Shown: positions 37,517-47,510 of the stretch, piece after piece
Layout: the number at the start of each line of letters is the position of its first letter
Position numbering within the stretch: the first letter of the stretch is position 1
NCBI RefSeq assembly: GCF_900103785.1
Contig: NZ_FNHE01000009.1
Span: 186,001 to 250,000 of the forward strand
Length of the DNA: 64,000 nucleotides
Reading direction: 5' to 3'
Source: Geodermatophilus siccatus
GTDB taxonomy: Bacteria > Actinomycetota > Actinomycetes > Mycobacteriales > Geodermatophilaceae
Made by a program: the position numbers and the translations under genes
The notes under the pieces: generated by a model
What the model saw: the letters and a program-made list of their open reading frames with translations, nothing else
Database searches by the model: none
Told to the model about the DNA's origin: nothing

Positions 37517-38209
37517 TCAGCCCTCGGGCTTCCAGTCGTCGGCCTGCCAGCGGTAGAACACCGTGGCCACCGAGTCCTTCGGGCCCTGCCAGCCCTCCGG
37601 CTGGTACGGGCTCACGTAGGGGCTCAGCTCGTGCATCACCTTGGCGAACGCGGGCCGGTGCGACTCGTGGTTGGCGCGCACGGCCGCGGCCTTCTCCACG
37701 TCCTGCTCGAGCAGGTGCACGAAGACGTCGTCGATCGAGTACAGCCAGCGCCCGGTGACGCCGGTCTCGGTCGGCAGCCCCCCGGCGTCGGAGTCGGTGA
37801 ACACGCGGGCGATGTCGGGCTCGGCGCCGGGCTTCATCCGCTGCACGATCACGGTCAGCTCGCGGTCCTCGGGCACGTCGCCCTCGGGCAGCCAGCGGTA
37901 GAACTCCTTGGCCACGGAGTGCGAGGGGTTCTCCCAGTAGCTCGGGTACGGCGTGACGTACGGCGCGATGGCCTCGGCGATCGCCTGGAACGCGGGCAGC
38001 CCCCGTCGCTGCCCGGACACCGCCGGGTCCTCCTTGCGCTCGATGACGTGCAGGTAGAGGTCCTCGTGCGACAGCAGGATGCGGCCGATGACGCCGAGGT
38101 CCTGGGGGCGGGTGGCCCGGTCGTAGTGGTCGAAGACCGGGCCCACCTTGTCCTCGCTGCCGGGCACCATGTGGCACACGATCACGTTGCGGAACGGTCG
38201 GAAGGTCAT
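37517..38209 (-). CDS. tandem two-domain TcmI-type polyketide cyclase
   Basis: A 230-aa protein made of two TcmI/Cyclase_polyket (ferredoxin-like) repeats. The first is about 5-105 (VIVCHMVPGSEDKV, DLGVIGRILLSHEDLYLHVIE, ending VAKEFYRW). The second is about 115-228 (LTVIVQRMKPGAEPDI, TGVTGRWLYSIDDVFVHLLE, ending VATVFYRW). Single-domain TcmI enzymes close later rings of aromatic polyketides as dimers, so this chain looks like a covalent pseudo-dimer. The only other cyclase of this type in the operon is the single-domain protein at its 5' end. The ATG has AGAGGAGCACGTC upstream. Confidence 0.88.
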   Translation of the reverse strand: MTFRPFRNVIVCHMVPGSEDKVGPVFDHYDRATRPQDLGVIGRILLSHEDLYLHVIERKEDPAVSGQRRGLPAFQAIAEAIAPYVTPYPSYWENPSHSVAKEFYRWLPEGDVPEDRELTVIVQRMKPGAEPDIARVFTDSDAGGLPTETGVTGRWLYSIDDVFVHLLEQDVEKAAAVRANHESHRPAFAKVMHELSPYVSPYQPEGWQGPKDSVATVFYRWQADDWKPEG

Positions 38210-38237
38210 GACGTGCTCCTCTGCGGGACGGGGTTCT

Positions 38238-39503
38238 TCACGGGGTCGGGGTGAAGCGGAGCGGCAGCTCGAGCAGCCCACGGAAGGCCGAGGCGGCCGG
38301 GAGCCACTGCAGCTCCTCGACGGGGACGTCGAGGCGCAGGTCGGGCAGGCGGACGAGGATCCGCCGCAGGGCGGTCGTCGCCTCGAGCCGGGCGAGAGCG
38401 GTGCCCAGGCAGTAGTGGATGCCGTGGCCGAACGACATGTGCTGCGTCTGGCCCCGGCGCAGGTCCAGCGCGTCCGGGTCGGGGACGAGCGCGGGGTCGT
38501 GGTTGGCCGCGCTGAGCACGATCGTGACGATCGAGCCCTCGGGGATCGGCACGCCGCCGATCTCCAGGTCCTCGGTGGCGAACCGGAAGCTCGACACCGG
38601 GACCGAGCCGTCGAAGCGCAGCAGCTCCTCCACGGCGTCGGGCACCAGGTCGGGGTCGTCCAGCAGCCGCTGCATCTCCTCGGGGTGGGTCAGCAGCGCG
38701 ACCACGGCGTTGCCGAGGAAGTCCGAGGTGGTCTGGTAGCCGGCGAACAGCAGCAGGAAGCAGGTGGACACCAGCTCCGCCTCCGACAGCCGGCCGTCCC
38801 CGTCGCGGGCGGTGATCAGGGCGCTCACCAGGTCCTCGCCGGGCTCCCGGCGCTTGGCCGCCACCAGGCCGCTGAAGTAGGCGTGCAGGCGCTCCTGCGC
38901 CTGCCCGATGGCCGCGCGGTCCTCCTGGGGGCTGCGCCCGCCGGTGCCGACCGTCCGGATGACCTGGGTGCCGGCCAGGATCTCCTCGTGGTCGGCCTCG
39001 GGGATGCCGAGCAGGTGACCGATCACCGCCAGCGGCAGCCGCAGGGCGAACTCGTCGACGAACTCGGTCTGCCCGCGCGGCGCCATCCGGTCGAGCAGCC
39101 CCTCGACGATCTCCTCGACGCGCGGGCGCATCGCCTCGATCCGCCGCGGCGTGAACGCCTGCGTCACCAGGCGGCGCAGCCGGCTGTGCTCGGGCGGGTC
39201 GGAGTTGAGCATGTTGGTGTTGATCTGCCGCGCCTTCTCGCCGAACACCGCGAGGTAGGTGTCCCCGGCGCGGTACAGGTCCTTGGACAGCCGCGGGTCC
39301 GACAGCGCCGCCCGGGCATCCTCGTAGCGGGTGACCAGGAAGGAGTCGAAGCGCGGCGTCCGCACCTTGACCACCGGCCGCTCGGCGCGCAGCCGGGCGT
39401 AGACCGGGTAGGGGTCGGCACGGAACTCCGGCGTGTAGATCTCCTGACCGGGGACCACGTCGTCCGGGGGTGCGGCCGGGGCCGGCTGTGCGGTCTGGGT
39501 CAT
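38238..39503 (-). CDS. cytochrome P450
   Basis: A 421-aa soluble bacterial P450 (CYP107-like). The I-helix oxygen-activation segment is LLLFAGYQTTSD (about residue 255), where the second position of the usual AGxET/D motif reads Tyr-Gln. The ExxR is in EELLRFDG. The heme loop is FGHGIHYCLG with axial Cys365. HSRLRRLVTQAFTPRR is the usual C-helix. It probably hydroxylates or couples the polyketide product, using electrons from a ferredoxin not encoded nearby. It lies between the FAD hydroxylase and the double cyclase in the operon. Confidence 0.95.
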   Translation of the reverse strand: MTQTAQPAPAAPPDDVVPGQEIYTPEFRADPYPVYARLRAERPVVKVRTPRFDSFLVTRYEDARAALSDPRLSKDLYRAGDTYLAVFGEKARQINTNMLNSDPPEHSRLRRLVTQAFTPRRIEAMRPRVEEIVEGLLDRMAPRGQTEFVDEFALRLPLAVIGHLLGIPEADHEEILAGTQVIRTVGTGGRSPQEDRAAIGQAQERLHAYFSGLVAAKRREPGEDLVSALITARDGDGRLSEAELVSTCFLLLFAGYQTTSDFLGNAVVALLTHPEEMQRLLDDPDLVPDAVEELLRFDGSVPVSSFRFATEDLEIGGVPIPEGSIVTIVLSAANHDPALVPDPDALDLRRGQTQHMSFGHGIHYCLGTALARLEATTALRRILVRLPDLRLDVPVEELQWLPAASAFRGLLELPLRFTPTP

Positions 39504-39582
39504 GTCGTCTCCCTCGGGGATGGGGCGATCTCGGGTGCGGTCGGTCGGGGGTGCGCCGCGGCCAGGCCGGTTGCTGGGCCGG

Positions 39583-42501
39583 TCACTGCGCGAAGACCCC
39601 GGCCAGGTGGTCGAGGAGGGCGTCCTCGTCGAGCGGGCGGCAGCGGAAGCCGACGTGACCGTCGGGGCGGACCAGGTAGGCCGCCGTCCCCGCGCCCGCG
39701 GTGCCGTAGGCGGCGGCGAAGGTCCCCTCGGCGTCGCGGACGACGGGCAGGTCGACGAGCAGCGGCACCCGGGCGTCGGGCGCGGCGACGAGGTAGGCCC
39801 CCACCTCGCCGCGGGTCTGCTGCCGCACGGCGACGGCGAGCTTCTCCAGGTCCGACACCTGCTCCTCCGACGCGGTGGCGTCGGCCGACAGCAGCAGCGT
39901 GGAGCGGGTGCCGCGGGTGAGGTCGAACAGCCGCAGCGGGTGCGCGACGCCGAAGCGCCGCAGCCCGTGCACGTCCGGCGCGCGGTGCCCGGGCTCCGGC
40001 CCGGCGGGGAAGCCGCCGGGGGCCGTCTCGCCGACCAGCGGGCTGCCGGCGTAGTTCATGGTCATCTGCATCTCGAGCAGGAACTGCGCCTTCTCGTCCT
40101 CCATGTCCATCTCGTCGGTGAACGCGATGGCCACGGCCCGGTCGACGATCATCTTCCCGGCGGGACGGCGCTCGGCCTCGTAGCTGTCCAGCAGTCCGGG
40201 CGCGGCCAGCCCCCGGACGGCGAGGGCCAGCTTCCAGCCGAGGTTCCAGGCGTCCTGGATGCCGGTGTTCATCCCCTGCCCGCCGGCCGGCGGGTGCAGG
40301 TGCGCGGCGTCGCCGGCGACGAAGACCCGCCCCTCGCGGTAGCGGTCGACGATGCCGTGCTTGATCCGGAAGATCGACGACCAGCGCAGGTTGCTCGCCG
40401 TCGTCCCGGGCGGGCCCAGGTCGTCGATCGCGGCCTGCATGTCGGCCAGCGTCGGCGGCTCGTACTCCTGCCAGAACCCGGCCGGGACGACGCCGGAGCC
40501 GACCGCGTCCTGCCACCGCTGGGGGGCCAGGGTCGCGATCCGGTACCGGTTGCGGCCCTTGAGGGGGACGCAGACGAGCATCCCGGTGAAGTCGTCCTCG
40601 TTCTCGATGCGCACGAAGCGCACCAGGTGCCCGGCCGGCAGGTCCCAGTCGACGTCGACGTCCCCGAGCATGAACAGCTGCGGGAACATCGACAGCCCGC
40701 CCTCGAAGGCCAGCCCCAGACCGGACCGGACGGCGCTGTGCGCCCCGTCGCAGCCGACCAGGTACTGCGCCCGGGTGGTCTCCTCCTCGCCGTCGAGGTG
40801 CCGCAGCCGCGCGGTGACGCCCTCGTCGTCCTGGGCGAAGGCGACCAGCTCGACCCCGCGCTCGACGACCACGCCGAGGGCGGCGAGCTTGGCGCCGAGG
40901 ATGCGCTCGGTGTCGTACTGCGGCAGCCCGAGGTGGGCGTAGGGCAGCTCGTCGAGGCCGGCCCAGTCGACCTGGTGGGTCTGCTCGCCGTTGACGAACA
41001 CCGTCTGGCCGTACAGCCAGATCCCGGCGTCCATCGCCTCGGTGACGATGCCCTGGTCCTCCCAGATCTCCATCGTCCGGCAGTGGATGCCGATCGCCTT
41101 GTCCGCCTGCGTGGACGCCTGCGGGCGCTTGTCCACGACGCGGACGGCGATGCCGCGGCGGGCCAGCTCGATCGCGTGGGTCAGGCCGGCCGGGCCGGCG
41201 CCGACGACGAGCACCTCGACCGCCCGCCCGGCGGTGCGGGAGGCGTCCGCGAGGTCGGCCGGGTCCGGCAGCGGCGCCGCCGCCGCGGCGGGGGCGTGCC
41301 CGTCGTCGGGCTTCTCCACGAACTCCTGCACGCTGGCGCTGGGCACCGTGCCGGTGGGGAGCGCGGCGGCGAGGGCAGGCTCGGTGCCGGCGGTCAGCCG
41401 CACCGGCTGCCCGGCCACCACCTCCAGGTCCGGCTCCGGCGCCACGGGCACCCCCTCGGGGACGGCGGCATCGACGGCGGCCGGCTGCTGCGCGGGCGCA
41501 GGGGTCCCGCTGTCCTCGACCGACGGCGGTACGGGCCGCACGCGCAGCGCGAAGACCCTGCGGTCCTCGCCCCTCGCCAGCCACCGGCCCAGCGGCCCGG
41601 CAGCCCAGTTCGCCGGCTCCGCCGCCCAGTCGGTGAAGCGCTGCTCGGACTCCCACTCGGCGACGACGTGGTAGCGCCGCCCGTCGGGTTCGCGCAGCAG
41701 TTCCTCGCGGGCGTGGCCGGGAGCGCTGCGGGCCAGCTGCGCGGCGGCGAGGTAGGCGAGCTCGAAGGCCTCCTGCTCCCAGGGCTCGACGGCGACGGCG
41801 GTGTCGACGCGCACCCGCTCGACCTCGACGTCCCCGCCGGGCGAGAGCAGCGGCGGGAAGTCGTCGTCCGCGTCGGGCCGCTGGCGGATCTCCAGCACCT
41901 CACGCCGGAACTCCACCGAGTGCCACCGGGCCAGCGGTGCGCCGGCGTCCATGTGGGAGGGGTCCTCCACCCACTGCACGAAGTCGTCCTCGGACTCCCA
42001 CTCCGCGAAGATGTGGTAGCGCAGGCCGCTGGCGTCGCGCAGCAGCTCCTCGCGCACGTAGCCGCGGGAGTCCCCGATCCGCTGGGTGACCGTCGAGTAC
42101 GCGCGCTCGAAGGCCACCTGCTCGCCCGGCTTGACGCTGGTCGAGAAGTCGATGCGCACCGGCCGCCGGCGCTCGGCCTCCACCGTCGCCAGCACGGTGA
42201 AGGTCGACCGGGTGGCGTCCTCGCGCAGGTCGCGCAGCGCCTCGGTGAGCGTCTCCCGGGCGGCGCTGCGCCCGAAGGCGTCCACCGACGCCCGGTCGGT
42301 CCAGTCGCTGACGATGGCGAACCAGCGCGGGTCACCCTCGTCGCGCATCAGCTCCTGGCGCAGGTTGCCGGGCACCCGGCTGATCTCCGCGGCCGCCCGG
42401 TGCCAGGCGGCCTCGAACTCCGGCTCGCACCCCTCCCGCGCGCGCATCCGCAGGAGGGTCCGCACGGTCGCCCTGCCGCCGTCCTCGTGCACCGCCGTCA
42501 T
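39583..42501 (-). CDS. triple-ABM / FAD aromatic-hydroxylase fusion (972 aa)
   Basis: The N-terminal third consists of three ABM-like (SchA/CurD-like) ferredoxin-fold units: about 12-107 ([12 protein letters not shown]...), 112-210 ([22 protein letters not shown]) and 228-322 ([22 protein letters not shown]). A Pro/Ala-rich linker follows. Then comes a PheA/TfdB-type FAD monooxygenase with [21 protein letters not shown] at about 425-445, the DG-type [14 protein letters not shown], and [20 protein letters not shown] at about 725. A thioredoxin-like C-domain (about 850-972) ends it. It should oxidise the aromatic polyketide, with the ABM modules acting as extra anthrone-type oxygenase or binding units. 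ATG overlaps the upstream ABM stop. Confidence 0.88.
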   Translation of the reverse strand: MTAVHEDGGRATVRTLLRMRAREGCEPEFEAAWHRAAAEISRVPGNLRQELMRDEGDPRWFAIVSDWTDRASVDAFGRSAARETLTEALRDLREDATRSTFTVLATVEAERRRPVRIDFSTSVKPGEQVAFERAYSTVTQRIGDSRGYVREELLRDASGLRYHIFAEWESEDDFVQWVEDPSHMDAGAPLARWHSVEFRREVLEIRQRPDADDDFPPLLSPGGDVEVERVRVDTAVAVEPWEQEAFELAYLAAAQLARSAPGHAREELLREPDGRRYHVVAEWESEQRFTDWAAEPANWAAGPLGRWLARGEDRRVFALRVRPVPPSVEDSGTPAPAQQPAAVDAAVPEGVPVAPEPDLEVVAGQPVRLTAGTEPALAAALPTGTVPSASVQEFVEKPDDGHAPAAAAAPLPDPADLADASRTAGRAVEVLVVGAGPAGLTHAIELARRGIAVRVVDKRPQASTQADKAIGIHCRTMEIWEDQGIVTEAMDAGIWLYGQTVFVNGEQTHQVDWAGLDELPYAHLGLPQYDTERILGAKLAALGVVVERGVELVAFAQDDEGVTARLRHLDGEEETTRAQYLVGCDGAHSAVRSGLGLAFEGGLSMFPQLFMLGDVDVDWDLPAGHLVRFVRIENEDDFTGMLVCVPLKGRNRYRIATLAPQRWQDAVGSGVVPAGFWQEYEPPTLADMQAAIDDLGPPGTTASNLRWSSIFRIKHGIVDRYREGRVFVAGDAAHLHPPAGGQGMNTGIQDAWNLGWKLALAVRGLAAPGLLDSYEAERRPAGKMIVDRAVAIAFTDEMDMEDEKAQFLLEMQMTMNYAGSPLVGETAPGGFPAGPEPGHRAPDVHGLRRFGVAHPLRLFDLTRGTRSTLLLSADATASEEQVSDLEKLAVAVRQQTRGEVGAYLVAAPDARVPLLVDLPVVRDAEGTFAAAYGTAGAGTAAYLVRPDGHVGFRCRPLDEDALLDHLAGVFAQ

Positions 42502-42839
42502 GCCGTCCCCTGCTCGCCCGGGACGACGGCCAGCACCTCGTAGGTGTTGCGGGCCGCGTCCTCGCGCAGGTCGCGCAGCGCCTCGGTGAGCGTCTCGCGG
42601 GCGCTGCTGCGACCGAACTCGTCGACCGCGGCCCGGTCGGTCCAGTCGCTGGTGATGAGGAAGGTGCGGGGGTCGTCGGCGTCGCGGATCAGCTCCTGGC
42701 GCAGGTTGCCGGGCACCCGGCTGATCTCCGCGGCGGCCCGGCGCCAGGCGGCCTCGAACTCCGCCTCGCAGCCCTCGCGGGTGCGCATCCGGAGCATCGT
42801 GCGCACCACGGCCCGGGTCCCGGTCGTGGAGGTCGTCAC
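42498..42839 (-). CDS. small ABM monooxygenase-like protein
   Basis: A 113-aa single ABM-type domain. Over almost its whole length it closely matches the first module of the fusion protein encoded next. Shared blocks include [23 protein letters not shown] and [16 protein letters not shown], so one copied the other recently. ABM proteins such as ActVA-Orf6 oxidise anthrones to quinones without cofactor. GTGA and ATGA overlaps tie it to the KS-beta gene upstream and the fusion gene downstream. Confidence 0.88.
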   Translation of the reverse strand: MTTSTTGTRAVVRTMLRMRTREGCEAEFEAAWRRAAAEISRVPGNLRQELIRDADDPRTFLITSDWTDRAAVDEFGRSSARETLTEALRDLREDAARNTYEVLAVVPGEQGTA

Positions 42840-44212
42840 GGCGTCTCCTCGTGGGCGCGGCGCAGCACGAGGCTGCTGTTGAAGCCCCCGAAGCCCCGGG
42901 CCAGCACGACGACGACGTCGAGGTCGGACTCCCGGTTCTGGCGCACCAGGTCCAGCCCGTACTCCTCCACCGGCTCGTCGACGTTGCCGGTGGCGGGCAC
43001 GACCCCGTCGCGCATGGCGAGCAGGGCGGTCGCCACGTTGAGCGCCGACCCGCCGGCCATGAGCCGCCCGGTCCAGCTCGACGGCGCCGTCACCGGCACG
43101 CCGCGCTCCCCGAACACCGCGGTGAGCGCCTGGGCCTCCAGCGCGTCGAGCTCGGGTACGCCCGCGCCGTCGGCGACCACCAGGTCCACGTCCTCCGGCG
43201 TCACGCCGGCGTCGGCCAGCGAGATCCGGATGGCGCGGGCGTACTGGGTGGCGTCGGGAGCCGCGTCCTCGTGGTGGTGGGCGTCGTGCGTGGCGGCGTA
43301 GCCGACCACCTCGCCCCACACGTGCCGCGCACCCCGGGCCCGTGCCGCGTCGGCCTCCTCGACCAGCAGGATGGCGCCGCCCTCGCCGATGACGTGACCG
43401 TTGGCCCGCCGGTCGAAGGGCTTGTAGGCGTCCTCCGGGCGGGCGGCGGTGGACAGCCGCCCGCTGGTCACCTGGCACAGCAGGGCGTAGGGGCAGATCC
43501 CGGCCTCGGTGCCGCCCACGAGCACCGCCGGGGTGCCGCGGCGCACCACGCGCCGCGCCCAGCCGAAGCTGTCCAGCCCGCCCGCGCCCTCGCTGACGAC
43601 GACGCCCGAGGGGCCCTTGTACCCGTCGCGGATCGAGACCTGACCGGTGCTGGCCGCGTAGAACCAGGCGATCGACTGGTAGGCCCCCACCGACCGGGGT
43701 CCCTTCGCCCACAGCCCCTGGATCTCGTGCTGGCTGAACTCGTTGCCCCCCGAGCCGGCGGCCAGGAACACCGAGGTCGCGTAGGCCTCCTCGGGCGGCA
43801 CGTAGCCGGCGTCCTCGGCGGCCAGCGTGGCCGCCGCCAGGGACATCCAGGTCCAGCGGTCGGTCTGCACCTTGAGCTGCGGGGCGACGAACCGGTCGGG
43901 GTCGAAGTCGCGCACCTGCCCGGCCAGCGAGACGCCGTACTTCGACGTGTCGAAGCCCTCGATGGGGCCCACCCGGAGCTCCCCGCGGAGGAGGGACTGC
44001 CAGTGCTCCTCGACGCCGACGCCGCTGGGGGCGACGACGCCGAGGCCGGTGACCAGCAGGCGGGTCGTCCGGCCGCGCCGGTCCGGGATGATGGCCCGTC
44101 CCGTCGGGGCGGTCTCGCGGGCGGGGCCGGTCACCTCGGTGACGACCCCCTCCTCGCTGATCACGGTCGGCTCGGTCACGAGGTCGCTGCGCGACCTCGC
44201 CAGCTCGGTCAC
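42836..44212 (-). CDS. KS-beta / chain length factor of type II PKS
   Basis: A 458-aa thiolase-fold partner of KS-alpha. A 60-residue N-terminal extension precedes [20 protein letters not shown]. The active-site Cys of ketosynthases is replaced as in CLFs, but where most CLFs have Gln (EQAGG) this one reads [11 protein letters not shown], with Gly209. Other landmarks are [23 protein letters not shown] and a C-terminal [15 protein letters not shown]. It forms a heterodimer with KS-alpha and sets polyketide length. GTG start overlaps the KS-alpha stop. Confidence 0.93.
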   Translation of the reverse strand: MTELARSRSDLVTEPTVISEEGVVTEVTGPARETAPTGRAIIPDRRGRTTRLLVTGLGVVAPSGVGVEEHWQSLLRGELRVGPIEGFDTSKYGVSLAGQVRDFDPDRFVAPQLKVQTDRWTWMSLAAATLAAEDAGYVPPEEAYATSVFLAAGSGGNEFSQHEIQGLWAKGPRSVGAYQSIAWFYAASTGQVSIRDGYKGPSGVVVSEGAGGLDSFGWARRVVRRGTPAVLVGGTEAGICPYALLCQVTSGRLSTAARPEDAYKPFDRRANGHVIGEGGAILLVEEADAARARGARHVWGEVVGYAATHDAHHHEDAAPDATQYARAIRISLADAGVTPEDVDLVVADGAGVPELDALEAQALTAVFGERGVPVTAPSSWTGRLMAGGSALNVATALLAMRDGVVPATGNVDEPVEEYGLDLVRQNRESDLDVVVVLARGFGGFNSSLVLRRAHEETP

Positions 44213-45504
44213 GATGCCCTCCGGTCGGGCTTGGCGAGCACGATGGCCGACTGGAAGCCGCCGAACCCGCTGCCCACGGAGACGGCGACGTCGACCTTGT
44301 GCTCGCGGGCGGTCTTGGGCACGTAGTCCAGGTCGCACTCGGGGTCGGGCACCTCGTAGTTGGCCGTCGGCGGGACGACCTGGCGCTGCACGGCCAGGGC
44401 GGTGGCGGCGATCTCGATGGAGCCGATCGCGCCGAGGGAGTGCCCGACCATCGACTTCAGTGAGCTCATCGGGACCTTGTAGGCGGCCTGGCCGAGGCTC
44501 AGCTTGACCGCGGCGGTCTCGTGACGGTCGTTCTGCTTGGTCCCCGAGCCGTGCGCGTTGACGTAGCCGACCTCGTCGCCGTCGATCCGGCCCTGGGCCA
44601 GCGCCTGGTCGAGGGCCTCGGCCATCTCCACGCCGTCGGGCCGCAGGCCGGTCATGTGGAAGGCGTTGCAGCGGTTGGCGTAGCCGGTGACCTCGCAGTA
44701 GATCTCCGCACCGCGCCGCTGGGCGTGCTCCAGCTCCTCGAGCACCATCACCGCGGCACCCTCGCCCATCACGAAGCCGTTGCGGCGCGCGTCGAAGGGC
44801 TTGGAGGCGTGCTCGGGGTCGGCGTTGTTGTCCGTCGTCGCCCGGATGGTGTCGAAGCAGGCCATCGAGATCGGCGAGATGGGTGCGTCGCTGGCGCCGG
44901 CGATCACGACGTCGGCGTCGCCGTCCTCGATCAGCTGGCTGCCGTACCCGACCGCGTCGATGCCCGACGTGCAGCCGGTGGAGACCACCGTCGCCGGGCC
45001 CTGCGCGCGGAAGCGCACCGCCAGCTCGGTGGCCCCGCAGCTCGGCACGAGGGCCTGGTGCAGGAACCGCGAGCCGTAGCGCGGGTCGACCAGCCAGTGC
45101 CGGCCCGCGTCGCTGACGTTGACGTACTCGTCCTCCAGCCGCATGGTCGCGCCGACGGCGCTGCCGAGGGTGACCCCGACCCGCTCGGGCTCCGGCGCGT
45201 CCGGTGCGTCGCCGACGCCCAGGCGCAGGCCGCTGTCGGCGACCGCCTCGTCGGCGGCGACCATCGCGAACTGCACGAAGCGGTCGTTGCGGTGGACCTC
45301 CTGGGCGCTCAGCCCGAGCTGGCGGGGGTGGAAGTCGACCTCGGCGGCGACCTGCGACCGGAAGCGGCTGGGGTCGAAGAACGTGATCCGCCGGGTCGCC
45401 GTCCGGCCCGCTGTGATCATGTCCCAGAACGCCTCGCGCCCGACCGACCCGGGCGCGACCACCCCGATCCCCGTGACGACGACCCGTCGTCGGTCGGTGC
45501 TCAC
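44209..45504 (-). CDS. KS-alpha ketosynthase of type II PKS
   Basis: A 431-aa condensing enzyme: nucleophile Cys178 in STGCTSGID, catalytic histidines in [11 protein letters not shown] and [12 protein letters not shown], and the usual C-terminal [12 protein letters not shown]. It performs repeated decarboxylative Claisen condensations on ACP-bound malonyl units. Overall text resembles spore-pigment (WhiE-like) KS-alpha, in keeping with the cupin and the AGHTDN-type aromatase nearby. The GTG start overlaps the cupin stop (GTGA), and the gene overlaps KS-beta the same way, giving equal stoichiometry. Confidence 0.96.
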   Translation of the reverse strand: MSTDRRRVVVTGIGVVAPGSVGREAFWDMITAGRTATRRITFFDPSRFRSQVAAEVDFHPRQLGLSAQEVHRNDRFVQFAMVAADEAVADSGLRLGVGDAPDAPEPERVGVTLGSAVGATMRLEDEYVNVSDAGRHWLVDPRYGSRFLHQALVPSCGATELAVRFRAQGPATVVSTGCTSGIDAVGYGSQLIEDGDADVVIAGASDAPISPISMACFDTIRATTDNNADPEHASKPFDARRNGFVMGEGAAVMVLEELEHAQRRGAEIYCEVTGYANRCNAFHMTGLRPDGVEMAEALDQALAQGRIDGDEVGYVNAHGSGTKQNDRHETAAVKLSLGQAAYKVPMSSLKSMVGHSLGAIGSIEIAATALAVQRQVVPPTANYEVPDPECDLDYVPKTAREHKVDVAVSVGSGFGGFQSAIVLAKPDRRAS

Positions 45505-45926
45505 CGCACGCCCGGGGGCAGCTCGGTGTCGACGTGCCCGAGCTCCGGCCGCGGGGCCAGCGGGCCGCAGAGGAACACGAAGGTCGCCGTCGTCGACGAG
45601 TCGTTGACGATGCGGTGTCGCACGCCGATCGGGATGTGGACGGCGGACTCGCCGACCAGCCGCCGCTCCTCGCCGTCCAGGGTGACCAGGACGTCGCCCT
45701 CCTGGCAGTAGAGGAACTCCTCCGAGTAGGGGTGCCAGTGCTCGGTGACGACCTCGCCGGGCTCCAGGGTGAGCGTGCCCATGAAGCCGGCCGTCGAGCC
45801 GACGCTGGCCGGGGAGAGCAGCACCCGGATGTCCCCGCCGCGGCGGCGGTTGGGCGGGGTGTCGGCGCGGTGGACGGTGGGGCCGCAGCGCGTCGGCGTG
45901 GCCGGCGCGTGCTGGATGGTGGTCAT
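45501..45926 (-). CDS. cupin-domain protein (WhiE-II/TcmJ-like)
   Basis: A 141-aa single cupin. The first motif is [19 protein letters not shown] with two His and a Glu as metal ligands, and the second motif is [17 protein letters not shown]. Cupins of this kind stand just before KS-alpha in spore-pigment and tetracenomycin clusters and assist cyclisation or quinone formation. GAGGAGAG precedes the ATG, which overlaps the upstream acyltransferase-like stop (ATGA). Confidence 0.93.
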   Translation of the reverse strand: MTTIQHAPATPTRCGPTVHRADTPPNRRRGGDIRVLLSPASVGSTAGFMGTLTLEPGEVVTEHWHPYSEEFLYCQEGDVLVTLDGEERRLVGESAVHIPIGVRHRIVNDSSTTATFVFLCGPLAPRPELGHVDTELPPGVR

Positions 45927-46885
45927 GTCTCTCCTCGGGTCGGGACGGGCACCGCGGGGGCGGGCTCCGGCGGGGTGGTGGGGAGCGGCGTGCCGGGTCC
46001 GGCGGCCAGGTGCACCGGGAGGTCGGGGGCGACCTGGCGGACCAGCGGTCCCAGGACGGGGACGGCGGCGACCTCGACGACCGCGGTGACGCCGGCCTCG
46101 ACCAGCGCGTGCGAGGTCGCCTCCCACTGGATGGGCGAGGTCAGGTGGGCGCGCAGGCAGCGGGCCAGCTGCGCGGGGTCCGTCGTCGGCCGGCCGTCGG
46201 CGTTGGGGACGACGGGCACCTCGGGTGTGGACCACTCGAGGTCGGCCAGGGCGGCGGTGAGGTGCCGGGCGACCGGTGCGACCAGGGGGCCGTGGCAGGC
46301 GTTGCGCCCCGGCAGCCGGACGAGGTCCAGTCCGGCGGCCACCACGGCCTCCCGCGCCCGTTCCAGGGCCTCGCAGCCGCCCGCGAGCAGGACCTGCGCC
46401 GGCCCGTCGGCCGACGCCACGGACAGCGGCCCGGTGCGGCCCACCTCGGCGACGACCGTGCGGGCGACCTCGCCGGCGCCGGGCCCGACGACGGCCGCCA
46501 TGCCCGCGCAGGACGGGCGCGGCGACAGCGACAGCAGCTCGGCACGCCAGTGGACCAGCTCGACGACCTGGTCCAGGGGGAGGGCGCCGGCGGCCACCAG
46601 GGCGGCGTACTCGCCCACGCCGTGCCCGGCGACCAGCACCGGTCGCAGCCCGCGGGCCGTGAGGCTCCGGTAGCCGGCGACCCCGCTGACCACGACCTCG
46701 ACGTGCGCGGCCGTGGTGTCGCAACACAGGTTGAGCGGGTCGCGCCACCACGTGGCCACGTCGCGCCCCACCACCGCGGAGGCCTCGTCGACCACCGCGC
46801 GGGCCGCCGCGTCGCCGAGCCAGGCGTCGATCGCGCCGGCCCGGACGCCGGCCTCCCCGGCGAGGACGACGGCGGCGCCCGTCAC
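45923..46885 (-). CDS. FabD-like acyltransferase homologue lacking the catalytic serine
   Basis: A 320-aa protein with the malonyl-CoA:ACP transacylase fold. The region equivalent to GHSLGEY reads [12 protein letters not shown], so the nucleophilic Ser is Gly89 (codon GGC at 46621-46619). The partner His is kept (His198 in ACHGPLV), as are [13 protein letters not shown] and the C-terminal [16 protein letters not shown]. It cannot use the normal acyl-enzyme route. Type II PKSs usually borrow FabD from fatty-acid synthesis; a dedicated but apparently dead AT could be an ACP-binding scaffold or editing factor, which is speculation. Both ends overlap neighbours by 4 bp. Confidence 0.88.
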   Translation of the reverse strand: MTGAAVVLAGEAGVRAGAIDAWLGDAAARAVVDEASAVVGRDVATWWRDPLNLCCDTTAAHVEVVVSGVAGYRSLTARGLRPVLVAGHGVGEYAALVAAGALPLDQVVELVHWRAELLSLSPRPSCAGMAAVVGPGAGEVARTVVAEVGRTGPLSVASADGPAQVLLAGGCEALERAREAVVAAGLDLVRLPGRNACHGPLVAPVARHLTAALADLEWSTPEVPVVPNADGRPTTDPAQLARCLRAHLTSPIQWEATSHALVEAGVTAVVEVAAVPVLGPLVRQVAPDLPVHLAAGPGTPLPTTPPEPAPAVPVPTRGET

Positions 46886-47382
46886 CTCTCCGGCTCCCCG
46901 GACCGGGCGGCGGCCGCCTCCACCTTCTCCTTGATGATCGACATCTGGACCTTGCTGTTCGCGTCGATCCGCTGCGTCATGCCCTCGGTGTCGATCGGGG
47001 CCTCGGGACGCATCCGGAAGTCCTGCACCCACCGCATCCGCGTGCCGGAGCCCTCCGGCGCGTAGTACCAGCGGATGTCCATGAACTCGAAGGGCCCCGG
47101 CTCGACGCGGCGGGCGCGCACCTCACGGGCGGCCTCGTCGAGCTCGCGCTCGGAGACCCAGCTCCAGACCCGACCGCTCTCGTCCGGGTGCATCTTGAGG
47201 CGGAACCGGAACCAGGTGTCGGTCTCGGCGAGGATCTCCACCTCGCTGTACTCGGTGAACAGGTCCGGCCACGACCGCAGGTCGTTGGTCATCGCCCAGA
47301 CGTGGTCGATGGGGGCGTCGATGAGGATCGAGTTGTCGGTGTGCCCGGCGGTGCGGGTGCCCGGCTCGACGGTGCTGCTCAC
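46882..47382 (-). CDS. aromatase/cyclase (WhiE-VI/TcmN-N-like SRPBCC)
   Basis: A 166-aa single-domain START/SRPBCC aromatase. The opening TAGHTDNSILIDAPIDHVWAMTND and the MHPDESGRVWSWVSERELD block are diagnostic for spore-pigment-type ARO/CYC. It binds the nascent poly-beta-ketone in a helix-grip cavity and guides the first ring closure and aromatisation. GTG 47382 has CAGGAG 8 nt upstream; its stop overlaps the AT-like gene by 4 bp. Confidence 0.95.
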   Translation of the reverse strand: MSSTVEPGTRTAGHTDNSILIDAPIDHVWAMTNDLRSWPDLFTEYSEVEILAETDTWFRFRLKMHPDESGRVWSWVSERELDEAAREVRARRVEPGPFEFMDIRWYYAPEGSGTRMRWVQDFRMRPEAPIDTEGMTQRIDANSKVQMSIIKEKVEAAAARSGEPER

Positions 47383-47510
47383 AGGTTCACTCCTGGGGGT
47401 GTAGGCGAGGGTGTGGACGGGTGGCCTCCCTGCAGGGCCCGCCGTTGGCCCCGTCCCGGGTCCCGCCCCGAGCGTGTGAGGGGTGGGGAGGACGGGGTCC
47501 TCTTTCTGCT

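Noticed and set aside
39502-42543. 1013-codon plus-strand open frame
   Set aside because: Exact antisense of the triple-ABM/FAD hydroxylase gene; the protein text is repetitive and lacks motifs.
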